This document shows positions 8,539-16,027 of a DNA stretch of 64,000 bases, in pieces; within the stretch, counting starts at the first letter, position 1, and each line of letters starts with the position of its first letter. The DNA comes from Hyphomicrobium_A sp964620915 (GTDB lineage Bacteria > Pseudomonadota > Alphaproteobacteria > Rhizobiales > Hyphomicrobiaceae). The position numbers and the translations under genes are program-made. Location: contig CAZUKP010000006.1 in assembly GCA_964620915.1 (NCBI GenBank), positions 1 through 64,000 on the forward strand. Reading direction: 5' to 3'. Below the pieces are notes generated by a model. It was given only the letters and a program-made list of their open reading frames with translations. It had not been told where the DNA came from and searched no databases.

Positions 8539-10788
8539 ATGCTTCTTTGTGCGTCGTTCGTGCGCCGGCTGGTGGGGTGGGCAAGTTACTTGCGCCCAAT
8601 GTTCGTAGCCATCTTGGTTCCATTGGCATTGACGGGGTCTTGGGCAGCAGCCAATGCCGAGGCTCCAGCGTCGGGGCCCTATACGATCGCCGTCTTCATA
8701 AGCACCGACCGCATGCCCGAGGCCGGACCCGAGGAGGTGCTTGCGATCAAGGACTTTGTCTCGCACAGGGTCGAGATGCTGAACGCCGCAGGCGGCGTCA
8801 AAGGGCGGGACGTAGAGGCTGCCTTCTACGATGACAAGCAGGACGGCGCCAAGACGATCGAGAATGTCGATGCGGCGCTGGCCGATCCCATGCTGATCGG
8901 CATGGTTGGCATCTGGACGTCCACGCGCGGAGCGCTCGTTGTCAAACGCATTGGTGACAGTGGAGTCCCATTCATCTCGGAGGTGTCGGTCGAAACTTTG
9001 TTCGCCGATTATCCCAACATCCACTCGCTGACGCGCTCGGTGCGCGACGAGCAGGAGGTGTTTGCAAGCTTCGCAAAGGATCAATTCCCGCGCGTTGTAT
9101 TCATCGGAAACGAGGAAGACCTCTACACCAATGTCTATCACAACTATCTGGAAGGACTTTCCGATCCCTCATCGCTCGTCGCCTCGTTCTTTGTGAAGGC
9201 CAGCGATGTTGATGGTGATACAGAGGCCTTCGACCGTGCCGTCGAAGGCGTCGAGAATACGCAAGCCGATATCATCTTCTTATCGCTGGGGTCAGTTCGC
9301 GGTGCGAAGTTTCTGAAACGCCTTTCAGCTGACGGCATCGCGAAGCCCGTCTTTATCGGGCTTGGCTCCATCAACGGCGTGATTGCGGCCGCAGGCGGCG
9401 GTGGGAAAAATTATCGCGGCGCCATCTACGAGATTGCCGAAGGCGGGATCGCCAACCTCAACAATGAACGTCTTGAGCAATTGATGCGCCGCCCGGATTC
9501 GGTGCGCCACCGCCACAAGTACTCAGACTACGCAACCGGTTACGGTGCGCGGTACGCAGACCAAGTCGCAATGATTGCGGAGTTTGCCAACAAGAGCCCC
9601 TCATCCGACGTCAGCGACATAAGAAAGTCCGTTATGGACCAGCTCTCCCACCTGGTTGAAGGCCGGCGTGTTTGGTCGGGCTGGGCGCAAGACTGGACCT
9701 TCTCGCGTGATCGGGCCTCAGCAGAGCGTTCGTTGCTCGTATGGCAGCCAGCAGGTGAGGCAGGATCGATTCTCGCGCCTGTCCAGTATGTGCGGGCTGG
9801 GACCGCCATTGTGCGCGTGCCCGTCCTCTATGTGCACTTGGACATGGAGCGGATTTATCGCGTCGACAGCAATGACAAGAGCTTCGAGGCCGAGTTTTTC
9901 TTCACGATGCGCAGCGGGCCCGATATGCCGATGACGGCCGTCGAATTCACGAATGCGTATCATAGCTCGGTGACGGCGGCGCCGTTGATCAGCATTCGGG
10001 AGGTGCACAAGGCACGCAGTGGCGAGACAGCGGGGCGTGGCACCAAGATTTACAAGGTCTCTGGTCGCTTCATGTTCGAGCCGAACTTGCGCGAGTATCC
10101 CTTCGACGAGCAAGTCTTCTCGATCTCATTCCAGCCGGCCAGCACGTCGTCGGCATTCTTTCTCCAGCCGCCTTCAGAGGACGTGCGTAGTCACAGTTTT
10201 CGCGTCGACGGTTGGCGCGTGCGCAGCCATTACGTGGGGACGAATGAGCAGATCATCCGCTCGATCGGCGGGGTTCTGGGAGAAGAGCGGATCATTCCCT
10301 ACTACAATTTCAATTATACCTGGGTGATGAAACGGCAAGTCACCGACTACGTGCTGCGCGTCATCGTGCCGTTGACGTTCATCATGATCGTCGCCTATCT
10401 GGCAAACTTCATCCCGCGCGTTGAATTCAACGCCGTCATTGCTATTCAGGTGACAGCGCTCCTGTCGGCAATCGCACTTTATCTCGCGCTCAATCAGCCG
10501 ATTGCAGACGATGCAACCCTATCGGACCAGATCTTCGTAACCGCCTATGCCACCATCAGCGCCATGATTGCGCTGTCGATCTTCCATGTGAATGCAGCGA
10601 TGAGCCGGTCGCGCACACTTTCGTGGACCGTGCATTTTGTGCAGATCTACGTCGTTCCCATCGCGGCTCTTCTTGCGATCGGCTACGTTCTCGCTTCCGC
10701 ATCCTCGAATGGGGCACTCCTCAACGAGTTGATTGCGGCCGGGAAAGGCTGGATCGAACACGCCGTCGAATTCGGTAAGGCCGGTTGA
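8539..10788 (+). CDS. Periplasmic-binding-protein / pentameric ligand-gated ion channel fusion
   Basis: 749 residues in three parts. A signal peptide (residues 1-40, cut near AAANA) precedes a type I periplasmic-binding domain of the branched-chain amino acid receptor kind (about 45-400; YTIAVFISTD, AADPM-like and VFIGLGSINGV strands). Next is a Cys-loop-receptor-type extracellular beta domain (about 425-600) whose Pro-loop reads YPFDEQ at 520-525, as in GLIC, with no Cys pair. Then come four membrane helices: M1 from about 604, M2 starting after Glu629 (EFNAVIAIQVTALLSAIALYL), M3 about 655-680 and M4 about 694-723. The Glu at the inner end of M2 aligns with the -2' Glu of GLIC, which suggests cation selectivity. 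The start has AGGGGGGAAGGGA directly upstream. It lies 90 bp after the Usp-like gene. The ligand is unknown. Confidence 0.88.
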   Translation: MLLCASFVRRLVGWASYLRPMFVAILVPLALTGSWAAANAEAPASGPYTIAVFISTDRMPEAGPEEVLAIKDFVSHRVEMLNAAGGVKGRDVEAAFYDDKQDGAKTIENVDAALADPMLIGMVGIWTSTRGALVVKRIGDSGVPFISEVSVETLFADYPNIHSLTRSVRDEQEVFASFAKDQFPRVVFIGNEEDLYTNVYHNYLEGLSDPSSLVASFFVKASDVDGDTEAFDRAVEGVENTQADIIFLSLGSVRGAKFLKRLSADGIAKPVFIGLGSINGVIAAAGGGGKNYRGAIYEIAEGGIANLNNERLEQLMRRPDSVRHRHKYSDYATGYGARYADQVAMIAEFANKSPSSDVSDIRKSVMDQLSHLVEGRRVWSGWAQDWTFSRDRASAERSLLVWQPAGEAGSILAPVQYVRAGTAIVRVPVLYVHLDMERIYRVDSNDKSFEAEFFFTMRSGPDMPMTAVEFTNAYHSSVTAAPLISIREVHKARSGETAGRGTKIYKVSGRFMFEPNLREYPFDEQVFSISFQPASTSSAFFLQPPSEDVRSHSFRVDGWRVRSHYVGTNEQIIRSIGGVLGEERIIPYYNFNYTWVMKRQVTDYVLRVIVPLTFIMIVAYLANFIPRVEFNAVIAIQVTALLSAIALYLALNQPIADDATLSDQIFVTAYATISAMIALSIFHVNAAMSRSRTLSWTVHFVQIYVVPIAALLAIGYVLASASSNGALLNELIAAGKGWIEHAVEFGKAG

Positions 10789-10814
10789 GACAGCAGCATG
10801 CCAATGGTCCGGGT

Positions 10815-11705
10815 TCAGTCCTCGTAGAAAAACTCTGGCCCCGATCCGACAATGAGAGGGTCGGGCTTTCCAACGATACTTTCGTCTTTGCCCTCATAGA
10901 CCATTTCCGACAACACAAGGCGGATCGACTCAAGTCTTGCACGACGTTGATCGTTGGCCCGCACTACAGACCACGGTGAAATCGAGGTGTGCGTGAAGCG
11001 GAACATATCGTGCTGGGCTTCGGTGTAGTCGTCCCACTTTTTCATCGCCGCCAAGTCGATGTCCGTGATCTTCCACCTCTTGAATGGGTTGTGGCGGCGT
11101 TCGTGAAACCGTTCTAGCTGCATCTCGCGGCCGACCGTGAGAAACACCTTGAACAAACGAATGCCATCGCGCGCCAGCAGGGCCTCAAATTCGGGTGCAT
11201 CGCGCAGGAACGCACTTACCTGTTCCTCGGTGCAAAAACCCATGACGCGTTCGACGCCGGCGCGGTTGTACCAGGAGCGGTCAAACAGGACGATGTCGCC
11301 CTTAGTCGGCAGATAGGCCACGTAACGCTGGAAGTACCATTGGCCACGTTGATCCTCGGTTGGCTTGGGTAGGGCTACCGAACGTGCATGGCGAGGGTTG
11401 AGGCGGCCCATGAATCGACTGATGCAGCTCCCCTTCCCGGAAGCGTCGCGCCCCTCGAATACGACAACCAAGCGCTCTCCTGTATTTTGGACGTGAGTTT
11501 GGAGCTTCAGGAGTTCAAGCTGAAGGTGGACGAGTTCGTCTTTGTAGGTCTTGCTCTTGAGCTTTTCAGTGTAAGGGTAGCCGCCAGAGCCGAGCGCGTT
11601 CTTCTTGATGGCTTCGGGTAGTTTCGGATCCTCGAGATCGAAGGCTATCGCCTTGCTCTCTTTTTTTCCCTTTGTGCCGTTGCCAGGTTCACCAGACTTA
11701 CCCAT
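10815..11705 (-). CDS. ppk2: Polyphosphate kinase 2 family protein (PPK2)
   Basis: A 296-residue PPK2-type kinase that transfers phosphate between polyphosphate and nucleoside (di)phosphates. The Walker A is GRDASGKGS at residues 85-93, and the lid and Walker B region is FDRSWYNRAGVERVMG, both diagnostic. The single-domain length fits class I (NDP-phosphorylating) enzymes. ATG 11705 has AAGGA upstream; an extension to 11792 is possible but lacks support. The gene is divergent from phoR with about 140 bp between, and converges with the channel gene with only 26 bp between stops. Placement beside the phosphate regulon fits a role in phosphate storage. Confidence 0.93.
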   Translation of the reverse strand: MGKSGEPGNGTKGKKESKAIAFDLEDPKLPEAIKKNALGSGGYPYTEKLKSKTYKDELVHLQLELLKLQTHVQNTGERLVVVFEGRDASGKGSCISRFMGRLNPRHARSVALPKPTEDQRGQWYFQRYVAYLPTKGDIVLFDRSWYNRAGVERVMGFCTEEQVSAFLRDAPEFEALLARDGIRLFKVFLTVGREMQLERFHERRHNPFKRWKITDIDLAAMKKWDDYTEAQHDMFRFTHTSISPWSVVRANDQRRARLESIRLVLSEMVYEGKDESIVGKPDPLIVGSGPEFFYED

Positions 11706-11845
11706 TGCGGACTTATCCTTTCGCTTGCTTCGTGTCCGTGCCTGGGCTCGGGGGCCGGCAGCCGACGTGTTTGAAAGACTCCTTGTTCCCAACTATCTAC
11801 CACGTGCATTGTCCTTCGCGAGGGCTTCAATACAATGCGGGCCAC

Positions 11846-13216
11846 ATGAGCATAGGACCAGAGTTGGGCAGTGGGGGTTGGTTGGCGCGTTGGGCTGAGT
11901 TCAGCGCGTGGGGCGCCTCTCTCTGGATTGGCGCCCGCCGGCGCCTCGCTGTGCGCTGGATGCCGCTGACGGCGGCGGCTGTGATTTTGACCAGTCTCGT
12001 CTTGCTCGGCCAGCTAGCGCTCACACCGGCCCTCGCCAGCATCGCAGTTTTGCTGACCGCGGCAGCAAGTTGGCCGCTCGATAGCAGTAGGCTGGTCGAT
12101 GCACTTGCCGGCGGTGTCGGGCGAACATCTGCAAGCATCGATCAATTGGGGGTGGATCTCGACAAGAGGAGTTGGCGAGCCGTCGTCGATGCCATACCTA
12201 CGGCCGCTCTTGCGATCGATGCGTCAGGCATTGTGGTGCATCACAACAGGCTTGTTTTGGAACTGTTTCCCAAGATCCGAAACGATTTGCCGATCAGCCA
12301 TGTCTCACGCAATCCAGACCTTATCGGCGCGGTGGATCGAGCGCTGTCAACGGACGAGAGGATCGACGTCGAATTGATCGAACGCGTTCCTGTCGAACGC
12401 CGCGTGCAAGCGACGGTCTCACGGCTGGCGAGGACTGCTGTGCGATCATCGCCGCACTTGCTCGTCATTTTCCGGGATCTGTCTGAGCAAGATAGACTCG
12501 CTCAAATGCGGGCCGACTTCATCGCGAACGCCAGTCACGAGCTCAGAACGCCGCTTGCCTCATTGCGCGGGTTTGTCGAGACATTGCAGGGTCCTGCGCG
12601 TGAAGATCCAACCGGCCGCGATCGGTTCTTGCGGCTGATGGCCAGCCAGGCCGAGCGCATGACACGCCTTATCGATGACCTCTTATCGTTAAGCCGGGTT
12701 GAGATGCGTGTTCACCTGCCGCCGCGCGGGATCGTAGAGTTGAACGAGACCGCAGCCTACGTATGCCAGTCGCTTGAGCCTATTGCCGAACTGGCAAAGA
12801 CAGACGTTGTGTTGATTCGGGATGACGTGCCCGCGCGCATTCGTGGTGATCGCGAAGAAGTCGTACAGGTGATCCAGAACCTGATTCAAAACGCCATCAA
12901 GTACGGGCGCGAGGGTGGCCAGGTCGAAGTGCGCGTGGGACGGGAACCGTCTCATGGTTCAGCGCCAGCAAGGGTGTGGGTTACCGTCAGCGATGATGGC
13001 CCCGGGATTGCGCCGGAGCATTTGCCGAGGCTGACGGAGCGCTTTTATCGCGTGAATGTTGCCTCGAGCCGCGAAAAGGGTGGCACGGGATTGGGCCTTG
13101 CGATCGTCAAACACATTCTCAACCGCCATCGTGGAGAGCTAAAAATTACTTCAAAACTTGGAGTTGGCTCGACATTTAGCGTCGTTTTTGAAGAATTGCC
13201 GACGGGGCGCCCCTAA
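11846..13216 (+). CDS. phoR: Phosphate regulon sensor histidine kinase PhoR
   Basis: A 456-residue membrane histidine kinase that phosphorylates PhoB under phosphate limitation. Two hydrophobic segments near the N terminus (about 33-75) are followed by a PAS-like domain (AVVDAIPTAALAIDASG). Next come the dimerisation helix with phosphoacceptor His231 (ASHELRTPLASLRGF) and the ATPase domain (NLIQNAIKYG, DDGPGIAPEHLPRLTERFYR, GGTGLGLAIVKHIL). The ATG at 11846 is the first plausible start; the frame opens upstream into non-conserved sequence overlapping the ppk2 promoter. It heads the phosphate operon, ahead of pstS rather than next to phoB as in many bacteria. Confidence 0.93.
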   Translation: MSIGPELGSGGWLARWAEFSAWGASLWIGARRRLAVRWMPLTAAAVILTSLVLLGQLALTPALASIAVLLTAAASWPLDSSRLVDALAGGVGRTSASIDQLGVDLDKRSWRAVVDAIPTAALAIDASGIVVHHNRLVLELFPKIRNDLPISHVSRNPDLIGAVDRALSTDERIDVELIERVPVERRVQATVSRLARTAVRSSPHLLVIFRDLSEQDRLAQMRADFIANASHELRTPLASLRGFVETLQGPAREDPTGRDRFLRLMASQAERMTRLIDDLLSLSRVEMRVHLPPRGIVELNETAAYVCQSLEPIAELAKTDVVLIRDDVPARIRGDREEVVQVIQNLIQNAIKYGREGGQVEVRVGREPSHGSAPARVWVTVSDDGPGIAPEHLPRLTERFYRVNVASSREKGGTGLGLAIVKHILNRHRGELKITSKLGVGSTFSVVFEELPTGRP

Positions 13217-13267
13217 ATCTCTATGTTGCGACATATTTTCTTTTTCGTTGTATTCCAATGTATTAAC

Positions 13268-13285
13268 CTGTCATAAATCTGAAGT
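13268..13285 (+). promoter_or_regulatory. Pho box (PhoB binding site) upstream of pstS
   Basis: CTGTCATAAATCTGAAGT has the Pho box layout of two 7-bp half sites separated by four A/T-rich bases: CTGTCAT, AAAT, CTGAAGT. The first half matches the consensus fully and the second matches in its first three bases. A possible -10 element TCTATT follows at 13294-13299, at the spacing expected when the Pho box replaces a -35. The site is about 110 bp before the pstS start. Confidence 0.75.
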
Positions 13286-13397
13286 TGCCGAGGTCTATTG
13301 AGGGAGCGCTGGCGCGAAGTGCGCCGGGGCGAGGGGTAGAGGCTCGAACGTCCAATTGTGGGACCCTCGCTATCACCTCCAGGATCAGGAGATCAGT

Positions 13398-14453
13398 GTG
13401 AGCAGCAAGTTTATCGCCTATTCGGCGGCAGCGGCCGTCGTTGGCACGATCGCGTTTGCCGGCGCGGCGTCGGCACGTGAAATCAAGATTGTCGGCTCTT
13501 CGACGGTGTTTCCCTACACGCAGGCCGTCGCAGAGGAGTTTGCCAAGAAGGGCGGCACGGCTCCGACCGTGGAGTCGACTGGAACCGGCGGCGGCATGAA
13601 AATTTTCTGCGGCGGCATTGGCGAATCCCATCCCGACATCACGGGCGCATCGCGCGCGATGAAGTCGTCGGAGAAGGAACTCTGCGACAAGAATGGCGTG
13701 ACTGACATCACTGAAGTCCTGCTCGGCTTTGACGGCCTCTCGGTTGCCAATTCGCGCAAGGGCAAGCAGATGGATGTTACGAAACTCGACCTTTACAAGG
13801 CGCTGGCTGCGAAGGTTCCCGTCGACGGGAAGCTCGTTGCCAACCCTTACAAGAAATGGTCGGACGTCAACAAATCGCTGCCTGACATCGGGATCGTGGT
13901 CTATGGCCCGCCACCTACGTCGGGGACGCGCGACGCTTTCGTAGAGCTCGTCTTCCACGAGGTCTGCAAGGAAGGCGAGCTTCCGTACTGGAAGACCAAG
14001 AGCGAAGAGCTCGACAAGTCAGACTTCAAAAAGGCTTACAAGGCTGACTGCACGGCCATGCGTACCGACGGCCCCTTCATTGAGGCCGGCGAGAACGACA
14101 ACCTCATCGTTCAGCGTCTTGAGGCGGACCCGAATGCAGTTGGCATCTTTGGTTACTCCTTCCTGTTCGAAAACCAGGACAAGCTGCAGGCGCTGAAGAT
14201 CGGTGGCGTCGAGCCGTCGATGGAGACGATCGCCTCTGGTGATTACAGCATCTCCCGTCCCTTGTTCATCTACGTCAAGAATGCCCACCGCAAGGTCATC
14301 AAGGGCATGAATGATTTCATCACCGAATACGTGAGTGATGAGGCCATGGCCTCTGGTGGTTATCTCTCCGAGCGTGGTTTGGTCGTGCTTGACGATGAGA
14401 AGCTGAAAGAGACGCAAAAGGCGGCTCTCGACGGCAAGGCGATGACGAACTAA
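13398..14453 (+). CDS. pstS: Phosphate ABC transporter substrate-binding protein PstS
   Basis: A 351-residue periplasmic phosphate-binding protein. The signal peptide is cut near GAASA, before REIKIVGSSTVFPYTQAV. The phosphate-binding motifs are GSSTVFP near the mature N terminus, ESTGTGGGMKIFCGG, and PPTSGTRDAFVE. The GTG at 13398 has AGGAG seven bases upstream and starts directly at the signal peptide; the frame opens earlier (13356) without support. It belongs to the PstS subfamily with KIFCGG and several conserved Cys residues, common in alphaproteobacteria. It is controlled by the Pho box at 13268 and followed by a stem-loop. Confidence 0.95.
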   Translation: MSSKFIAYSAAAAVVGTIAFAGAASAREIKIVGSSTVFPYTQAVAEEFAKKGGTAPTVESTGTGGGMKIFCGGIGESHPDITGASRAMKSSEKELCDKNGVTDITEVLLGFDGLSVANSRKGKQMDVTKLDLYKALAAKVPVDGKLVANPYKKWSDVNKSLPDIGIVVYGPPPTSGTRDAFVELVFHEVCKEGELPYWKTKSEELDKSDFKKAYKADCTAMRTDGPFIEAGENDNLIVQRLEADPNAVGIFGYSFLFENQDKLQALKIGGVEPSMETIASGDYSISRPLFIYVKNAHRKVIKGMNDFITEYVSDEAMASGGYLSERGLVVLDDEKLKETQKAALDGKAMTN

Positions 14454-14479
14454 GTCGCGCCGTAGAAGATAGTACGCTC

Positions 14480-14515
14480 GAGCGACCGGGCCTGAATTCA
14501 AGGGTCCGGTCGCTC
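14480..14515 (+). terminator. Stem-loop between pstS and pstC
   Basis: GAGCGACCGGGCC (14480-14492) and GGTCCGGTCGCTC (14503-14515) pair over 13 positions with one G-U, around a 10-base loop. No U-run follows, so it is more likely an attenuating or RNA-stabilising element than a full terminator. Such an element would let PstS be made in excess over the membrane components, as is usual for this operon. Confidence 0.65.
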
Positions 14516-14647
14516 AAGTGTCCTAAGGGCCGCGGGGAACACGGCCAGCCGGCAGAACACTGCCAAGGCGCGTCGTTACGAAGCGGAGGCGGGCGCGAAG
14601 CTTCTTCGATTTTGCGAAGCACGCCTAGGAAGTGACATGCGGGCACT

Positions 14648-16027
14648 ATGCTGAACTACCTTTTCCTGGCGCTGTTGCTCCTGATCCTTACGGGATTCTT
14701 GTTGGGCCGCACGCAAGCTGTGGCGATCCGTTCGGCGACCGATGTGCGGATGCACTCGTTGGCGGGCTATCATGGATGGTTTGTCGCCGCATGGGTCGGC
14801 ATTCCCGCCTTCTTGATTGTGCTGTTGTGGCTCCTGTTTCAAGGACCCGTGATCGACTGGCTGCTTGTGGCCAGCCTTCCGAGCGATCGCGTCGATGCGC
14901 TCGATGCGGGCCAGCTCAATCTACTTGTGAGCGAGATCAAGTCCGTTGCGGCGGGCAATGTTTTTGGCGAACCCGATCAATTGGTTAAGGAGGCCGCTGA
15001 TCGGTACAACCGATGGAATCAGATTGCCAACTGGGCAATGGTGGCCGTTGCTCTTGCGATCGCGATCTCGGGTCTTTTGTTCTCACGCTCACTCGTTTCC
15101 GCGCGGTTCCGCGCGCGTAACAACGTCGAGAGAATCATGAGCGCACTCATGATCGCGTCTTCGCTGATCGCGATCCTCACGACGCTCGGCATCGTTATTT
15201 CGCTGCTCTATGAGTCTTTGCGCTTCTTCGACAAGGTGTCTGTAACGGAGTTTCTCACAGGCGTTAACTGGGAGCCCCAGATCCCCATTCGTGAAGGACA
15301 GGTGACGGCCGGCGGTGCGTTCGGAGCAATTCCTGTCTTTACCGGTACGCTCCTCATCGCGCTAATTGCCATGGCGGTGGCAACACCGGTTGGTTTGTTC
15401 GCGGCAATCTATCTGACCGAGTACGCCTCCTCACGGCTTCGAACCTTTGTGAAGCCGCTGCTTGAAATCCTGGCTGGCATTCCAACGGTGGTCTACGGCT
15501 TCTTTGCTGTGCTGACGGTGGCGCCGGCAATTCGTGAGTTTGGCAATACAATAGGTTTCGAAATCGCCCCGAACAGTGCGATTGCCGCCGGTGGCGTGAT
15601 GGGAATCATGCTCATTCCGTTCATCTCTTCGCTGTCAGACGATGCCATCGCGTCGGTTCCGCAGTCGTTGCGGGACGGGTCATATGGACTAGGCGCGACC
15701 AAAGGCGAGACGATTACCAAGGTTCTCCTTCCCGCTGCCTTGCCCGGAATTATGGGTGGCGTCCTTCTGGCCATGAGCCGTGCAATCGGTGAGACAATGA
15801 TCGTTGTTATGGCCGCGGGCATCATTGCATCGCTGACCATGAATCCATTCGAGCCGGTGACGACGGTTACGGTGCAGATCGTGACACTGTTGATCGGTGA
15901 TACAGAGTTCGACAATCCCAAGACCCTTGCAGCGTTTGCGCTGGGTCTGGTGCTGTTCCTGGTGACGCTGGCGTTGAACGTCATCGCCCTTCGGATCGTG
16001 CAGAAATATCGAGAGCAGTATGACTGA
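14648..16027 (+). CDS. pstC: Phosphate ABC transporter permease PstC (N-terminally extended)
   Basis: A 459-residue inner-membrane permease, longer than the ~300-residue E. coli PstC. Residues 1-165 carry extra membrane segments and a periplasmic stretch (PstC_N type). The canonical permease core follows, with FTGTLLIALIAMAVATPVGL and the ATPase-contact EAA loop at SLRDGSYGLGATKGETITKVLLPAALPG. With PstA it forms the channel for phosphate delivered by PstS. It overlaps pstA by eight bases. Confidence 0.94.
   Translation: MLNYLFLALLLLILTGFLLGRTQAVAIRSATDVRMHSLAGYHGWFVAAWVGIPAFLIVLLWLLFQGPVIDWLLVASLPSDRVDALDAGQLNLLVSEIKSVAAGNVFGEPDQLVKEAADRYNRWNQIANWAMVAVALAIAISGLLFSRSLVSARFRARNNVERIMSALMIASSLIAILTTLGIVISLLYESLRFFDKVSVTEFLTGVNWEPQIPIREGQVTAGGAFGAIPVFTGTLLIALIAMAVATPVGLFAAIYLTEYASSRLRTFVKPLLEILAGIPTVVYGFFAVLTVAPAIREFGNTIGFEIAPNSAIAAGGVMGIMLIPFISSLSDDAIASVPQSLRDGSYGLGATKGETITKVLLPAALPGIMGGVLLAMSRAIGETMIVVMAAGIIASLTMNPFEPVTTVTVQIVTLLIGDTEFDNPKTLAAFALGLVLFLVTLALNVIALRIVQKYREQYD

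Noticed and set aside
13263..13958. Minus-strand frame of 231 codons opposite pstS and its promoter
   Set aside because: It covers the Pho box and signal peptide of pstS and has shadow-like composition.
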